Part shown: positions 25,407 through 37,204 of the stretch, in pieces
Position numbering within the stretch: the stretch's first letter is position 1
How the letters are laid out: the number at the start of each line of letters is the position of its first letter
Source of the DNA: Coprinus comatus
Lineage: Eukaryota > Basidiomycota > Agaricomycetes > Agaricales > Agaricaceae
DNA length: 64,000 bases
Assembly (NCBI GenBank): GCA_034638255.1
Contig: JAWPGT010000007.1
Coordinates: 957,666 to 1,021,665 of the forward strand
Direction of reading: 5' to 3'
The notes under the pieces: model-generated
Told to the model about the DNA's origin: nothing
Databases searched by the model: none
The model's input: the letters and a program-made list of their open reading frames with translations, nothing else
Made by a program: the position numbers and the translations under genes

Positions 25407-28400
25407 ATGAATCGCAAAAACCAAGGAACAGGGAACAATACTACACTATGTAGAGACTTCCTTAACAATACGTGTAAATTCGGGAATAGATGCAAGTATT
25501 TGCATGATTTTATCTTACGGGACACGATCCAACAACACGTGTGTATATGCACCCAACTTGATGAAGAAAATGACATTGACCTACTGTACAGTCTGTATCT
25601 CATCGTCAGAATACCCCCAATGATACAGGGGAAAGTGTACCTCAGCTGTCAAACTCAAGGTATGCCATTTGCTCCTAGCAACGTCAGTTTTGTTCACGAC
25701 TGACGTGCTTTGCCATTGGCAGGTCCGAGAATATATCTCAGACTGCAGAAAACATAACAGCTGGGCCTTCAGTCATCCAAAAAATTGAGAAGATTAATGC
25801 CCCTTGTCGAGGTTGGCAAGCGGGAAAATGTACATGGGGTAACAAGTGTAAATATCAACACTTTCCCAAGGTGAGCTGCTGTCAGTTGTTGACGACTGTA
25901 ATCATTCCTTACAAGTTACAATGATATTAGCCATCTTCATCAACTAGTCAGGGTCACGATGCTGCGCATACAACACCTCGACTCAGCGTGGCAGCTGATA
26001 ATGTTAATAATAGTCAAGTTCTTCCTGTTATTACTGGGAAGCCGAAAAGGAATCGGCGGGGGCGGGGGGGAAAGGAAAAAGAGCAAATCGGCACCATCAC
26101 TCCTACCTTCATGGCAGCATCCGTATCTTTAGGTGCTAGCAATAATGCAAAACCTAAAGATGTCGATTTTGCCAAAAACATTCCAGAGGCTGCTCAACAA
26201 CAACAACGTAAGAAAGAATATAACGGAGAACAGGACCCAGCCGGCGTGCAACATACAGAGACCCCGGGCCTGGCCATTGATCGAATCCGAGTAGCCACAC
26301 TGGGGCAAGTCCGAGACCCTGTGGTTGTTTTGCAAGCGCAAGAGGCAACTAAAAATGTCAATGCCTCTGCGGTGCCTCGTGGAACGTTTGAAACTCTTCG
26401 TGCGGAAGTTGCACACGATGAGATGGAACGCAGGATTGCAAAACAACGTGAAGAAATTGCAGAATTCCTAGCTATGCGGAGGCAGGAACAAGAGGCAGAG
26501 AGACTACGTCTTGAGACTGCCGAACGTGTTGCGGAAGAGGCAAATAGGATTGCGCGAGAAAGGGCTGAGGAAGAGGCACGCCTTGCTAAGGAACGTGCAG
26601 CAGAAGAGGCGCGTAGAGTTGCGCAAGAAAGAGCTGAGGAAGAAGCACGTATTGCTAAGGAACGTGCAGCGGAAGAGGAGCGTAGAGTTGCACGAGAAAG
26701 GGCTCAGGAAGAAGCACGTAGTATTGCGAAGGAACGTGCGGCTGCCAAGCGCCGCGAAAGGCAATTAAAAGCGCAACGAGAAAAGGAGGAAGCTTTGGAA
26801 AGGGAGAAAATTGCAAGACGCCAGAGACAAGAAGAAGAATGGGGTAGAGAGGCTACTATGACTATTCAAAGAGTCATCATGAATTCGTTCGTCCGATACG
26901 AGGCAGGTCTCAACATACAGCACATTATATGTGGGTTTGAGGCTTCCCAGGTCATGGTCAAGAACCTTCCTACCAACGCTAAGAGATTCGAGGTTATCCA
27001 GTTGTTTACTCAGCAAGGAATAAAGGAAGAGGATCTGGCTATCCTCCGGACTGAGTTTGTTGAAGGCGCTCAGCATGTCACTGTTCTCGGAAAAGCAGCA
27101 GATGTCGAGATGGTGGCTCTCGGATTGGATGGAATAGAATTCCGGGACAATACTCTCGATTTCACGGTCTGCGAGCGTCGAAGTTCAGACGACCGTGGAA
27201 TGGGAACAGCAAAAGTTCAAACCTTCCATCTTCGGATATCGTGGAAAAAGCCTTTCCAAACCATGCTGGCCACTTTCCATGACCTCGAGACTTTTGAAGT
27301 CTTGAATAAAGTGAGAAGTGTCCACAATAAACAAATCGGAGGACATCGTATAAATGTTGAATATCGAGGTTCAGGCGAGGAAGGATCAGATAATCTGAAG
27401 ACTGTCAAAATCTCGCAGATTCCGACGAATATAACCATTGCCGAAGTCCGGAGTTTCCTTGGGACACCACATGTGCGAATAGATGAAAATGCAACTTATA
27501 CTTCTGACTACATTTTTCGCCGCATCGAGACGATTATCAAGATCTTGCCTAACGTTAAGACTCTGCATTCACTTGTACTCGATCCCAATCCCAAATTCAA
27601 TAATGACTCTGCTAAAGCCATTTTCGGCACTTGGGAAGATGCTAAGACTGTCTACGACAGCCTCAATAGCCGAAATGGATTACCAACAACATTCCCATCG
27701 CTCCGACTCATTTTGTCAGACCCCTACCGGTTCATCTTAACTTTGGAAGAGGACCAATACAATGCACAAAAGAATCAATGGACTGACCTCGCACGATCCA
27801 AGGAAAAAAACGCCAGTATCCAAATAAGGCCTGTTGAACGCGGAAATGGAAAAAATGGGAAAAGAGTTATTATTTCACTTATCGGAAATGACAAGAAACT
27901 CGTTGGTGCACTCAAAGTTCGCATTGAAAATCTGGCTAGAGGAGAGAAGCTTGATACAACCTATTGGCACCCACAGTTTGGCGCTCGAAATGGTCAGACA
28001 TTCCTCAATGACTTGCACAACTCTACTGGAGCCTATGTCAAATACGATTGGAAACGACGTTGTATCAGTGTTCATGGTTCTGCTGGGGCTGTGGAATCTG
28101 CCAAGTCCAAAATAAAGGAGGAGGTTACACGTCTCACAGAGGAGGAATGGAATATACCCCTTCAACGCCGAGCGTTGGGTTACTTTATTCGTGAAGGGTT
28201 GGCGAAAATGCAGGGGCTTCTTGGGGAAGAAAATGTGTCACTCATGGTTCCTACATCTCAACTTGTGCTTCGTGGTGCAGATTTGGAAGAGGCTAGGCAT
28301 CACTTGAAGCAACTCATGGTCGATTTTGAACGCCGCAATGCAGGGTTATTGATTCGGCCCTCCAACTCGGATGAGATCCTCTGTCCGATTTGTTATGATT

Positions 28401-29455
28401 CCGTCTCTCAGCCTGTCGAAATCGGCTGTGGGCACATCTACTGTGCATCATGTCTGCGTCACTATGTCCTCTCGACTCTGGACAACCATACATTCCCATT
28501 GAAGTGTATGGGAAATGAGGCTAACTGTAATTCACCCCTCACTATATCTCTCATCCAAAAATTCTTACCTGCCCAGCGTTTTGAACAACTTCTGGAAGCT
28601 GCTTTCCTCACTCACATCGACCGTAATCCTGAAGAATACAAATACTGTACCACCCCCGATTGTTCGCAGGTATATCACGTCACTACTTTACCAAACGAGC
28701 TCCAATGTCCTTCGTGCTTTTCTGAGGTTTGTACTGCATGCCACGAGGAAAGCCACGCTGGGATGACTTGCGCCGAAAAGCGTTTACAGAGGGATCCGGC
28801 CGAGCAAGAACGTTTGAATGATGCTTGGGCGACGGATAATGGTGTAAAGAGATGTCCCTCTTGTCGCGTCTGGCTTGAGAAAATCGAAGGATGCAACCAT
28901 ATGACTTGCAAATGCGGAAAACACATTTGTTGGGTGTGCATGGGTATATTTGAACAGGACCAAATTTATTCGCACATGTCCGAAGCCCATGGCTCCTATT
29001 ATGCTGATCCAAACCCAACGCCTCGTAACACTGCGGTTCAAGGTCAAGCCGGAAATGCAGAGCGTGACATTGTGCAGATAGTTGGAGGACATGAAGCCGT
29101 TATGGCACAAATGGCAGAATATCGTCGGTTCGAACGCCAGGTTCAGCCATTACCGGCGGTACCTCTAGCTAGACGAGAACCAATTGCCCCCGTTGATGCT
29201 CAACTTGTCTTGGATAGGCTACGCAGAGAGAGGGAAGCTGAAAACGCAAGACAGAATCTTGCTAGACTTCAGGAGGAACAAGCTCGCCGCCGCCGTGCTG
29301 AAGATGCAGCACGCTGGCATCACCAGATCGAGGAAGCAAGACGTCGTAATGAAGAAGTTAGACAGGTGCAAGAACGTCGTAATGAAGAAGTTAGACGAGA
29401 ACAAGAGCGTCGCCGTCGTGCTGAGAAGGACTCGAGCTGGTGCACGATCATGTGA
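25407..29455 (+). CDS. RBR E3 ubiquitin ligase with two CCCH fingers and a CaaX-like tail
   Basis: Exons 25407-25538, 25610-25659, 25723-25870 and 25931-29455 sum to 3855 nt, 1284 residues. Two CX7CX5CX3H fingers: CRDFLNNTCKFGNRCKYLH (exon 1) and CRGWQAGKCTWGNKCKYQH (exon 3). A charged coiled coil follows (about 277-417), then an RRM-like segment (SQVMVKNLPTNAKRFEVIQL, about 447-527) and a KH-like segment (LNDLHNSTGAYVKYDWKRR, about 744-844). RING1 starts near 927 (CPICYDSVSQPVEIGCGHIY), an IBR follows (CTTPDCSQVYHV...CTACHEESHAGMTC), and RING2 near 1084 (CPSCRVWLEKIEGCNHMTC) with the expected catalytic Cys in GCNHM. RBR ligases transfer ubiquitin through that Cys. The end is a second coil then SSWCTIM, a possible prenylation box. 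Target unknown. Confidence 0.9.
26550..26757 (+). repeat. ~69-bp tandem repeat in the RBR coiled coil
   Basis: Three units of 23-24 residues, IARERAEEEARLAKERAAEE + ARR, VAQERAEEEARIAKERAAEE + ERR, VARERAQEEARSIAKERAA, form an uninterrupted charged helix. The reverse strand and the +1 frame are also open here, which produces spurious ORFs. Confidence 0.8.
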
Positions 29456-29633
29456 AGTTTGAAGTTAAAGTTCAGTATAACCAATGTAACAATTGTATAT
29501 CAAACCAAACAAATTACCCTGTTATCTATATTGGAGGTATTCTATATTACCATGGTGAAATAAATGTGGGGAGAATACAAATTATTACGGTGGTGAGGGA
29601 CGGTCAGAATTGCAATGCCAGCGGTATAGAAGA

Positions 29634-30414
29634 TCAGTCAATGACACCGAGATGATCTTCTTTTATTGTTCCAATAGCGAACTGGAGGGAAATAAATGAG
29701 ATATATGGATTTTGGTAAATTATATTTTACTGACGATCTCAGTGGCGTCTACACGCGTCCCAACAATCTTTAGACGAACTCGCGTGTTTTTTTCGATAAT
29801 CTGTCATAGTAAAATCTCGTGTTTAAATTTGTATTATGTAGTAGAGCTCACTTGATCTTCGGAAGCAAAGGAAGGTGGGTTTGAGTTTGGGTCAAAGCGC
29901 ATGTCTGGGTGTATGAGCTATATCCTGAAGTTATCAACGTAGTTCTGATTCAGCGTAACAAGACTGACCTGATGCGAGACGAAGACTGTCAAAGGTCCGA
30001 CATCTGCAAAGAATCCCATCTAATAGCCAGATGGAAATGTGTTGTTATTCCATAGTAGAGGTAACGAAATCCTACCTTATTCACATTATTCACAACACCA
30101 TCTACAACTTCTCCTTTGAATGGCTTGAATACGATTGCTCGATATCGCGTTATAAACTCAGCCTGCCCGCTGCCACTGAGGACCATACCCTTTCCGATAT
30201 CCAGTATTGATACGACAGCAATAATATAGCCAAATTGACCAGAGCAGGTGCCTTCAACATCAGCATAAAGTTTGCTCTCCAGGTAGCTCAACATTCGCGG
30301 CCCAAAATAAGAGGGATGGAGAAGAATTGTATGTGTTAACTCTTTCTGTAAGCGGCAGCATCTAGTTGGGGCGCACAAGTCGTGATATGTATGATAACTC
30401 ACAATGAAGAACAT
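29634..30414 (-). CDS. RPB7: RNA polymerase II subunit RPB7
   Basis: Exon 1 is only 12 nt (MFFI, 30414-30403), followed by a 57-bp intron and [18 protein letters not shown] in exon 2 (30345-30076), which also holds [20 protein letters not shown] and [20 protein letters not shown]. Exon 3 begins [17 protein letters not shown]; the last exons give [37 protein letters not shown] and [15 protein letters not shown]. Both the N-terminal tip domain and C-terminal OB fold are complete at normal length (about 170 residues). RPB7 with RPB4 forms the Pol II stalk for initiation and mRNA handling. Convergent with the RBR gene (178 bp between stops). CACGTG at 30500-30505 lies about 85 bp upstream. Confidence 0.96.
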
Positions 30415-30518
30415 GGTTAGTCAAAACACCTAATAGTTATGATTGTAAGGGTCTCGTCATGTACACCCTCGTGACAAAATCAAAATGATGTACAAGCCGC
30501 ACGTGACAAAGGTGTATA

Positions 30519-30592
30519 GGCCGACTAGCTCAGCTGGTTAGAGCGTCGTGCTAATAACGCGAAGGTCTTGGGTTCGATCCCCACGTTGGCCA
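30519..30592 (+). tRNA. tRNA-Ile, anticodon AAU
   Basis: A 74-nt cloverleaf. The acceptor stem GGCCGAC pairs with GTTGGCC (one G-U), discriminator A at 30592. D arm GCTCAGCTGGTTAGAGC, anticodon stem TCGTG/CGCGA around loop CTAATAA with AAT at 30553-30555, and TpsiC arm GGGTTCGATCCCC. The A-box and B-box internal promoters are intact. There is no intron and no encoded CCA, as usual in eukaryotes. The A34 would be edited to inosine to read Ile codons. It sits between the divergent-side upstream region of RPB7 and the 3' end of NTO1. Confidence 0.97.
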
Positions 30593-30600
30593 TGACCATG

Positions 30601-30607
30601 TTTTTTT
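30601..30607 (+). terminator. Pol III T-run terminator of tRNA-Ile
   Basis: Seven T residues start nine bases after the discriminator base, the expected RNA polymerase III termination signal. Confidence 0.85.
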
Positions 30608-30751
30608 AGAATTCTTTTTCAAAACCACTTCCTCGTTATCTTCAGTTATTTCAAAATATCAGGTACTGCCATGCGGTAAAGCACAAAGGACAAATAATAT
30701 AGATAATACAAGGAATGACAGGAAACAAACACAAATGTTAATGTTAATCGT

Positions 30752-33700
30752 TCAACTATTTTCCATGATTTTCATGATCCCAACACGGTTTGTGTCACTT
30801 CCTGTTTCCATCTCAGCCAAAGCTGTTCTGCAGTCAGACCCGAGCGTTGAGTGAAGGATCAACAGATATATGTTTGCCAGTTAACTTACTTGTATGCTAC
30901 GCAACATTCCCGACGAACTGTAGAACTCTTCCACCTTTGTCGTTTAGAATTCGCAGACTGCATTTCTTCGTCTAAAGCTGAATAAAGTTGTTAGTTGAAA
31001 TAACCCCCTTTCCAATAAAACTACCAACCTGGATCTTCCCCGAGCAATTTCAAACGATCAATAGGTAGGTATTGCCTTTGGAATGTTAAGCCGTTATTAT
31101 AAGAATTAAGAAAAAGGCTTACCAAGATTTATTCTTGTCAAAGAATCTGAGGATATGAAGTTTACTTCTACGCTTCTCCCGGGCTTCTGCGCAAACTTGT
31201 AGAATGTTACGAGGTACGTCAGGATCGTCGTCTTCGAATATTACAGCAGGCCACCAAGGGTAAGAATCTAAAGAATCATCAGCCCCCGTGATGTTTTATT
31301 ATTATCCTCAACGGCATACCTGCTTTCGCCCAAACTAAGCGTGATTTAATTTAGTATATGGAGTTGTTCAAAGACAAGAGAGAACTACGGACCAAGTGTC
31401 CCCCCTTCAAGTGTGTCACCCTCACCTAAGACAACATTTACCAGGTCTTCCTTTTTGTTGAGTGGCATATTTGGCATTAACATTTGGGTCTGCGTCTCTT
31501 CCTTCTGTCTACCTCGTCTCTTCGTCTTTGGGTTTCTAGAATCTTCTGTCGTGTCACTTCCAAATTCACTAAGAGAACTCAACTCAGAATCCATGCCTCT
31601 TGGAAGCATAGAACTAGATGACTCTCCGAGTGTCTCTGGAAAAAGACCAAAAGCATTCGTAATGGATTGGCGACGCATCATATCTTGCTGTAACTGTTGT
31701 TGTTGACTCTGGCGTCTTTCCTTTTCTTCCTTTCTCTTGAGATTCTTGGCACGGCGTATAGCAGGGGTATCGAGTTCCTCAATAATTATAGTTCCATTAG
31801 CGCTCTCAACAATCTTGCTTGGTGGGGGTAATGAAACATCCAAAGGAGCTGGTTTCGGTCGCATATCAGATACAGGTCGGGGATCGACTGTGGAGATTAT
31901 CTGTTCTTCAATCGGATGTGCTGCTAGTTGAGATGGTATCGCCTGTGTGCCCTGGGGAGGGGCAGGGTTGACCGACTGATCCGATATATTGTCTAACACG
32001 TCCATATTTTGTGGTTTGACTTCCTCGGAGAGCCGTATTAGTTGCCGAGAGACTGGGCGAGTGGTCGAAGCAGATGATATAGGTCGTTCAACACTAACTT
32101 CTCGTTGCGTGCCGGTCACTATAATCTGTTCCTGTGTTTCCGAAATAGGTGTTACAGGTCCTGGGACAGGTGTGTTGACTTGTTGTAATGGTTCTTCATA
32201 GGTAGATGAGCAATGCGGAAATGCTATATAGAAATGAAAGTTAATACAAACCTGTTCTCATTCGCTTCTTTGGAGGAGGAAGGGTAGATCGATCAACTGG
32301 TTGCCGCCCTCCTCTCCGATGGTTAGGAGGTAAGATCCAACCACCATCAAACATTTCGAAGGAAACCTTATTGTCAACGTCCGCAACCATTGGCGGAATT
32401 TCCGATTGACCAGGTAGAGTAATCGAAGGTCTTTTTCTTCTAGGAGGATGTCGTTCAGATAGAGGGGATATTGGACTTTGATCAGTTTCGCTGTGGTAAT
32501 TTGCTATGCCATTCGGCATGGTATCGATCATAACATGTTTGGGCCTTGGGATGCGGAATCCTTGAGGATCGTTCGTGTCCTGGGATTGTGTTATGGTAGC
32601 CTCGGGTTGTGTGGCTTGAGATACAAAAAGATTCGGAGCGGCATCTTGGTTATTATGGCCCTGATATAGTAAAGTCAAGGCTTCCGCGGCAGTAGCCATA
32701 GCTGCCGCCTTCTTTGCATTGGCGCGTTCAAGCTCAGCCTTGCGGTCACGTTTCGGTTTCCTGGCCTTCGGAGGAGGGGGTGGAGGAGGAGGGGCAGGTG
32801 CCGGCGGTGGTTTAAGCTTGGGAAGCTCGTAGTTGAATAAGGAAGCAAGGGGGTCATCATGAAGATCAATCGGGAGGTCGGCCTTAATTGGAGCGGACGA
32901 TGTGATGAACTCGAGCACATCCATTGGAGGCTCAAGATCCCCGATGGGCAGTATATCTATAACTTCATTTAATGCATCAGGATGATCAACATCCATTTCC
33001 CTTGATGGCGATGGGGATTCGATCGCATTCAACTCCGTCGGTTCCGCTTTTGCATATTGATTATTGGACGTGATTTGAGGCGTCGTGACCTTTTCCTTGT
33101 CCAGCTCTTCATAGAGAGGTACCACGTTCTTCTTTAGTCGCACAGCTGCTCGATAAATTGCAGAATCCTGTTGGTTATATAGGATGGCGTTGTCAATGAC
33201 AAGATTCACATCATCCTATTCAGGGTCAGACACTAGGAACACACTGTCATCATCATATGAAGCGGCGTACCTTGAACGCCTGAACATCCCAGTATTCGTG
33301 TTCGTCCATCTTCGCCTCAATCGTGGTCCAGCACATGGGTTTCGTCACAATGTCGTAGTAATCTGGGACAACAAGCTTGGAAACCGGGTTTTTAAAGAAC
33401 TCCTGTTTATCCAGTCTGATACGTATTTGGATCAGGACTGGGTTACGCAACATTCATATACACTCACGATACAATGCGTTCAAAGATCCGCCTCGTTGAG
33501 TCTTGATGAGGAAAGAAAATTTTCGCAATCACTTCATAAATTATCTCAGCTTGTCTGTACTTCCGTGTTTCACGTTTGCGACATAGTTCAGTAAGGCTCC
33601 GTAGGGCCACAAGGTCCTCGCGTAATCGATGTAATTGCTGAGAAGAAATTAGGGTCCATGGTATTTACTCGAGAAAACTGCGTACCTCGAGCTTCATCAA

Positions 33701-35360
33701 CTTTTCTCTTTCAGAGCGCATTTTAACGCCAGCAGCCGCGGTCCATGGTTCCAAGTGTAATCTCTTGAGAAGAGGCGCGCCTCTTCGAACTTCACGTTTC
33801 AAGCTCCAATACCGACACAATAACTGCACGAACTCGGCCTTTTTGCGAACCGTTACTTTCGTGATATATTGCAAAATCCGGTTAACTATGAGAGCAGGTA
33901 CAACAGGAGGTCCAGTCTGATATGTCTTGGCATAGGCGCGAGCAGCTTTGTTTGCTTTCCCCTCGACGTCATCATAGCTTTGACGCTCTTCCGCAGCGAG
34001 AGCAATTGCGCGGGCTTCCTGTTGCTCTTTCTGTTTTAAAAGATGTCAAAAAGTGAAATTAAGATATGTTTCTTCAGGACGCACAGGAAGATGTCTCTCG
34101 CAGTAGCATGTCAGAGTAGCTGGTTCTGAGCCCTGGGTACTCTTCATCGATGAGAGTAATTTCTCTTTGCGGGCACAGGTTGCATGGAAGGCAAGGAAAC
34201 AGGATGTTTTCGCACATTGAATACAGGCACCTTCTCTGATATCGCATATGCTACACCTCTACATATAGATAAGTTCTTTCCACACTACTTTGCCTGAAAG
34301 GATTCACGCACCAGTCTCCACCTTGGCTTTGTTATCTTTTCCACGCCCGCCACTGGTTCCATAAACACCTCATTCACAACACGAGTTTCTGGTACCCATA
34401 TTGCGCATAGTAGATGTACCCAATCTCCATGTGTTGTCTGCTTAAACGCGCCACCTTCGTTTGGGCATAAAATACATGACTTGAGGCATCTTAGACAGGG
34501 TTCTCTGCGGACTGCGTAACAAAACGTACCACTGGGTTTTCAGGCGAGACGGTACATTTTCGACATAACCATTGACCTTCTGGTATATAAGGCACACCAT
34601 AGCAATCTAGAGGAGGTCGCATCAAGAAAATATTTGAGAAGGAAAGTGCTGTCACGTACCTTGGTGGACTGCCAAATTGCACCCATCACAGAATACTATT
34701 GCATTACTGTTTTCCCCCTCAGAATCATCGCATACGGCACAAGTAGAATCTTCAGATGGAAGAGCAAGGTCGGGCTTGGGAATGTTTTTAGTCTGCGAAA
34801 TATGTTAAGATCACGAATTCAATAGAATTAATATGGAAGGTAAGTGTATCCCACCAAGTCGAACCACTCCTTCTCTAGCCGGTCCATGACAATCTCAAAC
34901 AACTCATATGACACCTTATCAAGCTGTTCTTTACGACGCTCTGCGTTGATGATGTCTAACCATTCCTGGTCTATACATGATGAGAACGTAGAACACATAC
35001 GAGGTGACCATGGTAAAAGCAAACCTTGTTCATCCATGTCATACTCGACTTGTCGTGCAAGATCGCTCTCTAGGGGTTCTAGGGAGGATGGAATCACTCA
35101 TCGGCGTAACTCATAGATTAAGACGCACCAATATGCCGGATGTAATGCTCCGGTCTTGTAAAGTCCGAAAAGTCGTTGTCTACATCACCCTTAGAACTAT
35201 TACCATCATAACTCGACTATTGCATATACTCACATCCATATGAACGAGCCTGAAGATCATGTACACCGGCGGGCTGCGTCGAAACCTCGTCTTCTACTTT
35301 CTCATAAACAACCTTGGGAAGCAAAGTTGCTGCCGGAGACATTCGGCCCGTGCGGCCCAT
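30752..35360 (-). CDS. NTO1: NTO1/BRPF-type histone acetyltransferase scaffold (NuA3 complex)
   Basis: Begins [20 protein letters not shown] (ATG 35358-35360). Domains in order: EPL1-like ([42 protein letters not shown]), PHD finger ([27 protein letters not shown], then [12 protein letters not shown]), zinc knuckle and extended PHD ([32 protein letters not shown]), bromodomain ([20 protein letters not shown], then [20 protein letters not shown]), a long disordered middle, and a C-terminal PWWP ([36 protein letters not shown]). In yeast Nto1 and animal BRPF this scaffolds a MYST acetyltransferase and reads H3 tails; PWWP binds H3K36me3. The last exon gives [20 protein letters not shown] and stops at 30752-30754. 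More than ten introns; the joins in the middle are approximate. Confidence 0.93.
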
Positions 35361-35542
35361 GTTTATATAGTCTCTTGCGTTTTATGTACCAGTTTTCAGG
35401 TAAAAGTGTTCAATAATGGCCGGTAGGGAGTGTAATGTAGCTCGTCGCTGTTCCATTCACCAACATTGGTCTAGGTCACCATAACCGACGCGTGACTCAG
35501 TGACAGATGAGCCATATAGCGCACGTGATTGTGACAAACTAC

Positions 35543-36866
35543 TTATAGCTCGTCTACACGTCGGTTACTTTCCGATCCTCTAGCTTCCTGTTTACTATCA
35601 TCTACACTATGCTTCCTTGCTTTCGGCTGCTCGCCCATCATCCCTGGATACCCGTGAATATCATGATAATTTGCACCATGACCTTCTTTGATGGCCTTTT
35701 CAAAGTCAATGAAATCCGAAAATCCCCCATGTGCAAGTGCCAGGCGTTGTGCCTCTTGTTTCCGTTCGATTTCCAACTCCTTTTCATCCGGGACAAACTC
35801 CTCTGCTCTTGCTTCGTCATTTGCTTTCGCTAAATTGGCCGACCCATTCAATATCGAGTCAAAGAAGCGGGATAGTGAATCAAGCTTGTTGATCCCTTGA
35901 AGTATAAACAGACTAATGAGCTAACACCCTTGGAAGCGGGTACCTTGTTACCATACCTTCATATCTCACCGGATTGATTGAACCCGCAGGGTACACTAAA
36001 ACCTTGGCGTCCTTCTTACCACCTGCCTCCAAACCGAAGATTACGGACGTCTTTCCTTTCCTATCTCGATGTGAAGCAAGTTCAAGTTGCCCAGCATACT
36101 TGTTGGCTAAAACTTTCCATAACAATGGAACCTTCTTGTCTTTTGTCATCAGCAGTACCACATTCTTATCTTTGTTCTTAAGTCAAAATTGAACACTTCA
36201 TTTACGGATATTCAGGAAGTTGACCAACATACATTCTTAATCCATGATCGTATTTCCGCCGCTCTGTAATGTTTCGTGACGTGGTTTGGAATCCCGCGCG
36301 AAGCCCAGTAATAAAATGCACTAGCCGATGCTTCATCGTCTGTCTCAAAAGTCAACGAAGGTAGTGTCTTGCCACGAGGGAAAAGCTAGAAGATGATAAG
36401 ACGAAGACCTTTTGATCGGACAGGCCAAACTCTTGCCTTGACGATGGGAAAACTATCATGATCATCCTGTTGCTCTTTACACAGGTCTTTGTTGGTTTCC
36501 GCATCACAATCCACGACATATACTGGTAGATACGGATGTAGACCCAAAGCGGCACTGTTATACTCTGGCACCATTTGTCGACATGCCTATTAGTGTGTCA
36601 ATTCATTATTATTCTTCATGTTCGATTTAGTTCCTACCGGATCTGATGAAGACACAAATGCAATCATGCTGGTTATCTGCAAATTAAATTAAAACGGTCC
36701 GACCTGCAAGTACGACAAACGACCTTACATTTGATTCTAACGCATTTCCGAACGAACCAGCGTCTAACATTTTCACAAGGGAATCCTTGGAGAATAAAGC
36801 ATCGGCCAACGCAATTATAGGCACAACCGACGTGGTACCAAAGATTAATAAGAGTTGAAGGTTCAT
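35543..36866 (-). CDS. ER thioredoxin-fold (PDI-like) protein with a lost CxxC
   Basis: Signal peptide MNLQLLLIFGTTSVVPIIAL, then ADALFSKDSLVKMLDAGSF. The segment matching the PDI active site reads MIAFVSSSDP|ACRQMVPEY across an intron, whereas its neighbour reads MVAFVAPWCG|HCQRMAPEY: the first Cys is replaced by Asp and only the second remains. A second fold follows: LFPRGKTLPSLTFETDDEAS, NVVLLMTKDKKVPLLWKVLA and VLVYPAGSINPVRYEGM. The tail is charged and ends RRVDEL, an ER-retrieval signal. The intron at 36386-36436 has a GC donor. Likely a non-redox or chaperone/scaffold member of the PDIA6/Mpd1 group, inferred from the lost cysteine. Tandem paralogue of the downstream-coordinate gene. 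Confidence 0.85.
36386..36436 (-). other. GC-AG intron in the degenerate PDI-like gene
   Basis: The exon ends ...FPIVK (AAG) and the intron begins GCAAGAG, then ends TTCTAG before CTTTTCCC (LFPRGK). The paralogue has a GTATGT donor at the matching position. AAG|GCAAG is the strong-consensus form of GC donors. Confidence 0.75.
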
Positions 36867-37204
36867 GGGAGGTTGTAAGCAGGAAGGATGATGTGGCTGG
36901 CCATTATGTTACACGTTGAGCATTTATACCTCCTACCCACCGTTGTTGTTGTGGGTATTACAACCTTTGATTGATAAATCCGTGGACCTTTCAGCCATTT
37001 AAAAATAGCAAATATTTCCGGTTTCAGTCATATTTTGGAATGATGCCCTTTGACATGCTACCAACAGTTACTTGCACATTGGCAAACATGAACGAGATCT
37101 TGGTAGAGATAGTATAGGATACCAATTCTTGACACAAGTACATGTTCCCCGGAAATAAATGTATAAAATTTTAGGAATAATGGTACAGACACAAAATAAC
37201 AATG
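36867..37204. other. Spacer between the two PDI-like paralogues
   Basis: 338 bp holding the promoter of the degenerate copy and the 3' end of the intact copy; both genes are on the minus strand. No coding frame of note. Confidence 0.45.

Noticed and set aside
26129..26764. Minus-strand frames opposite the RBR ligase
   Set aside because: They mirror the repetitive coiled-coil codons and lack family support.
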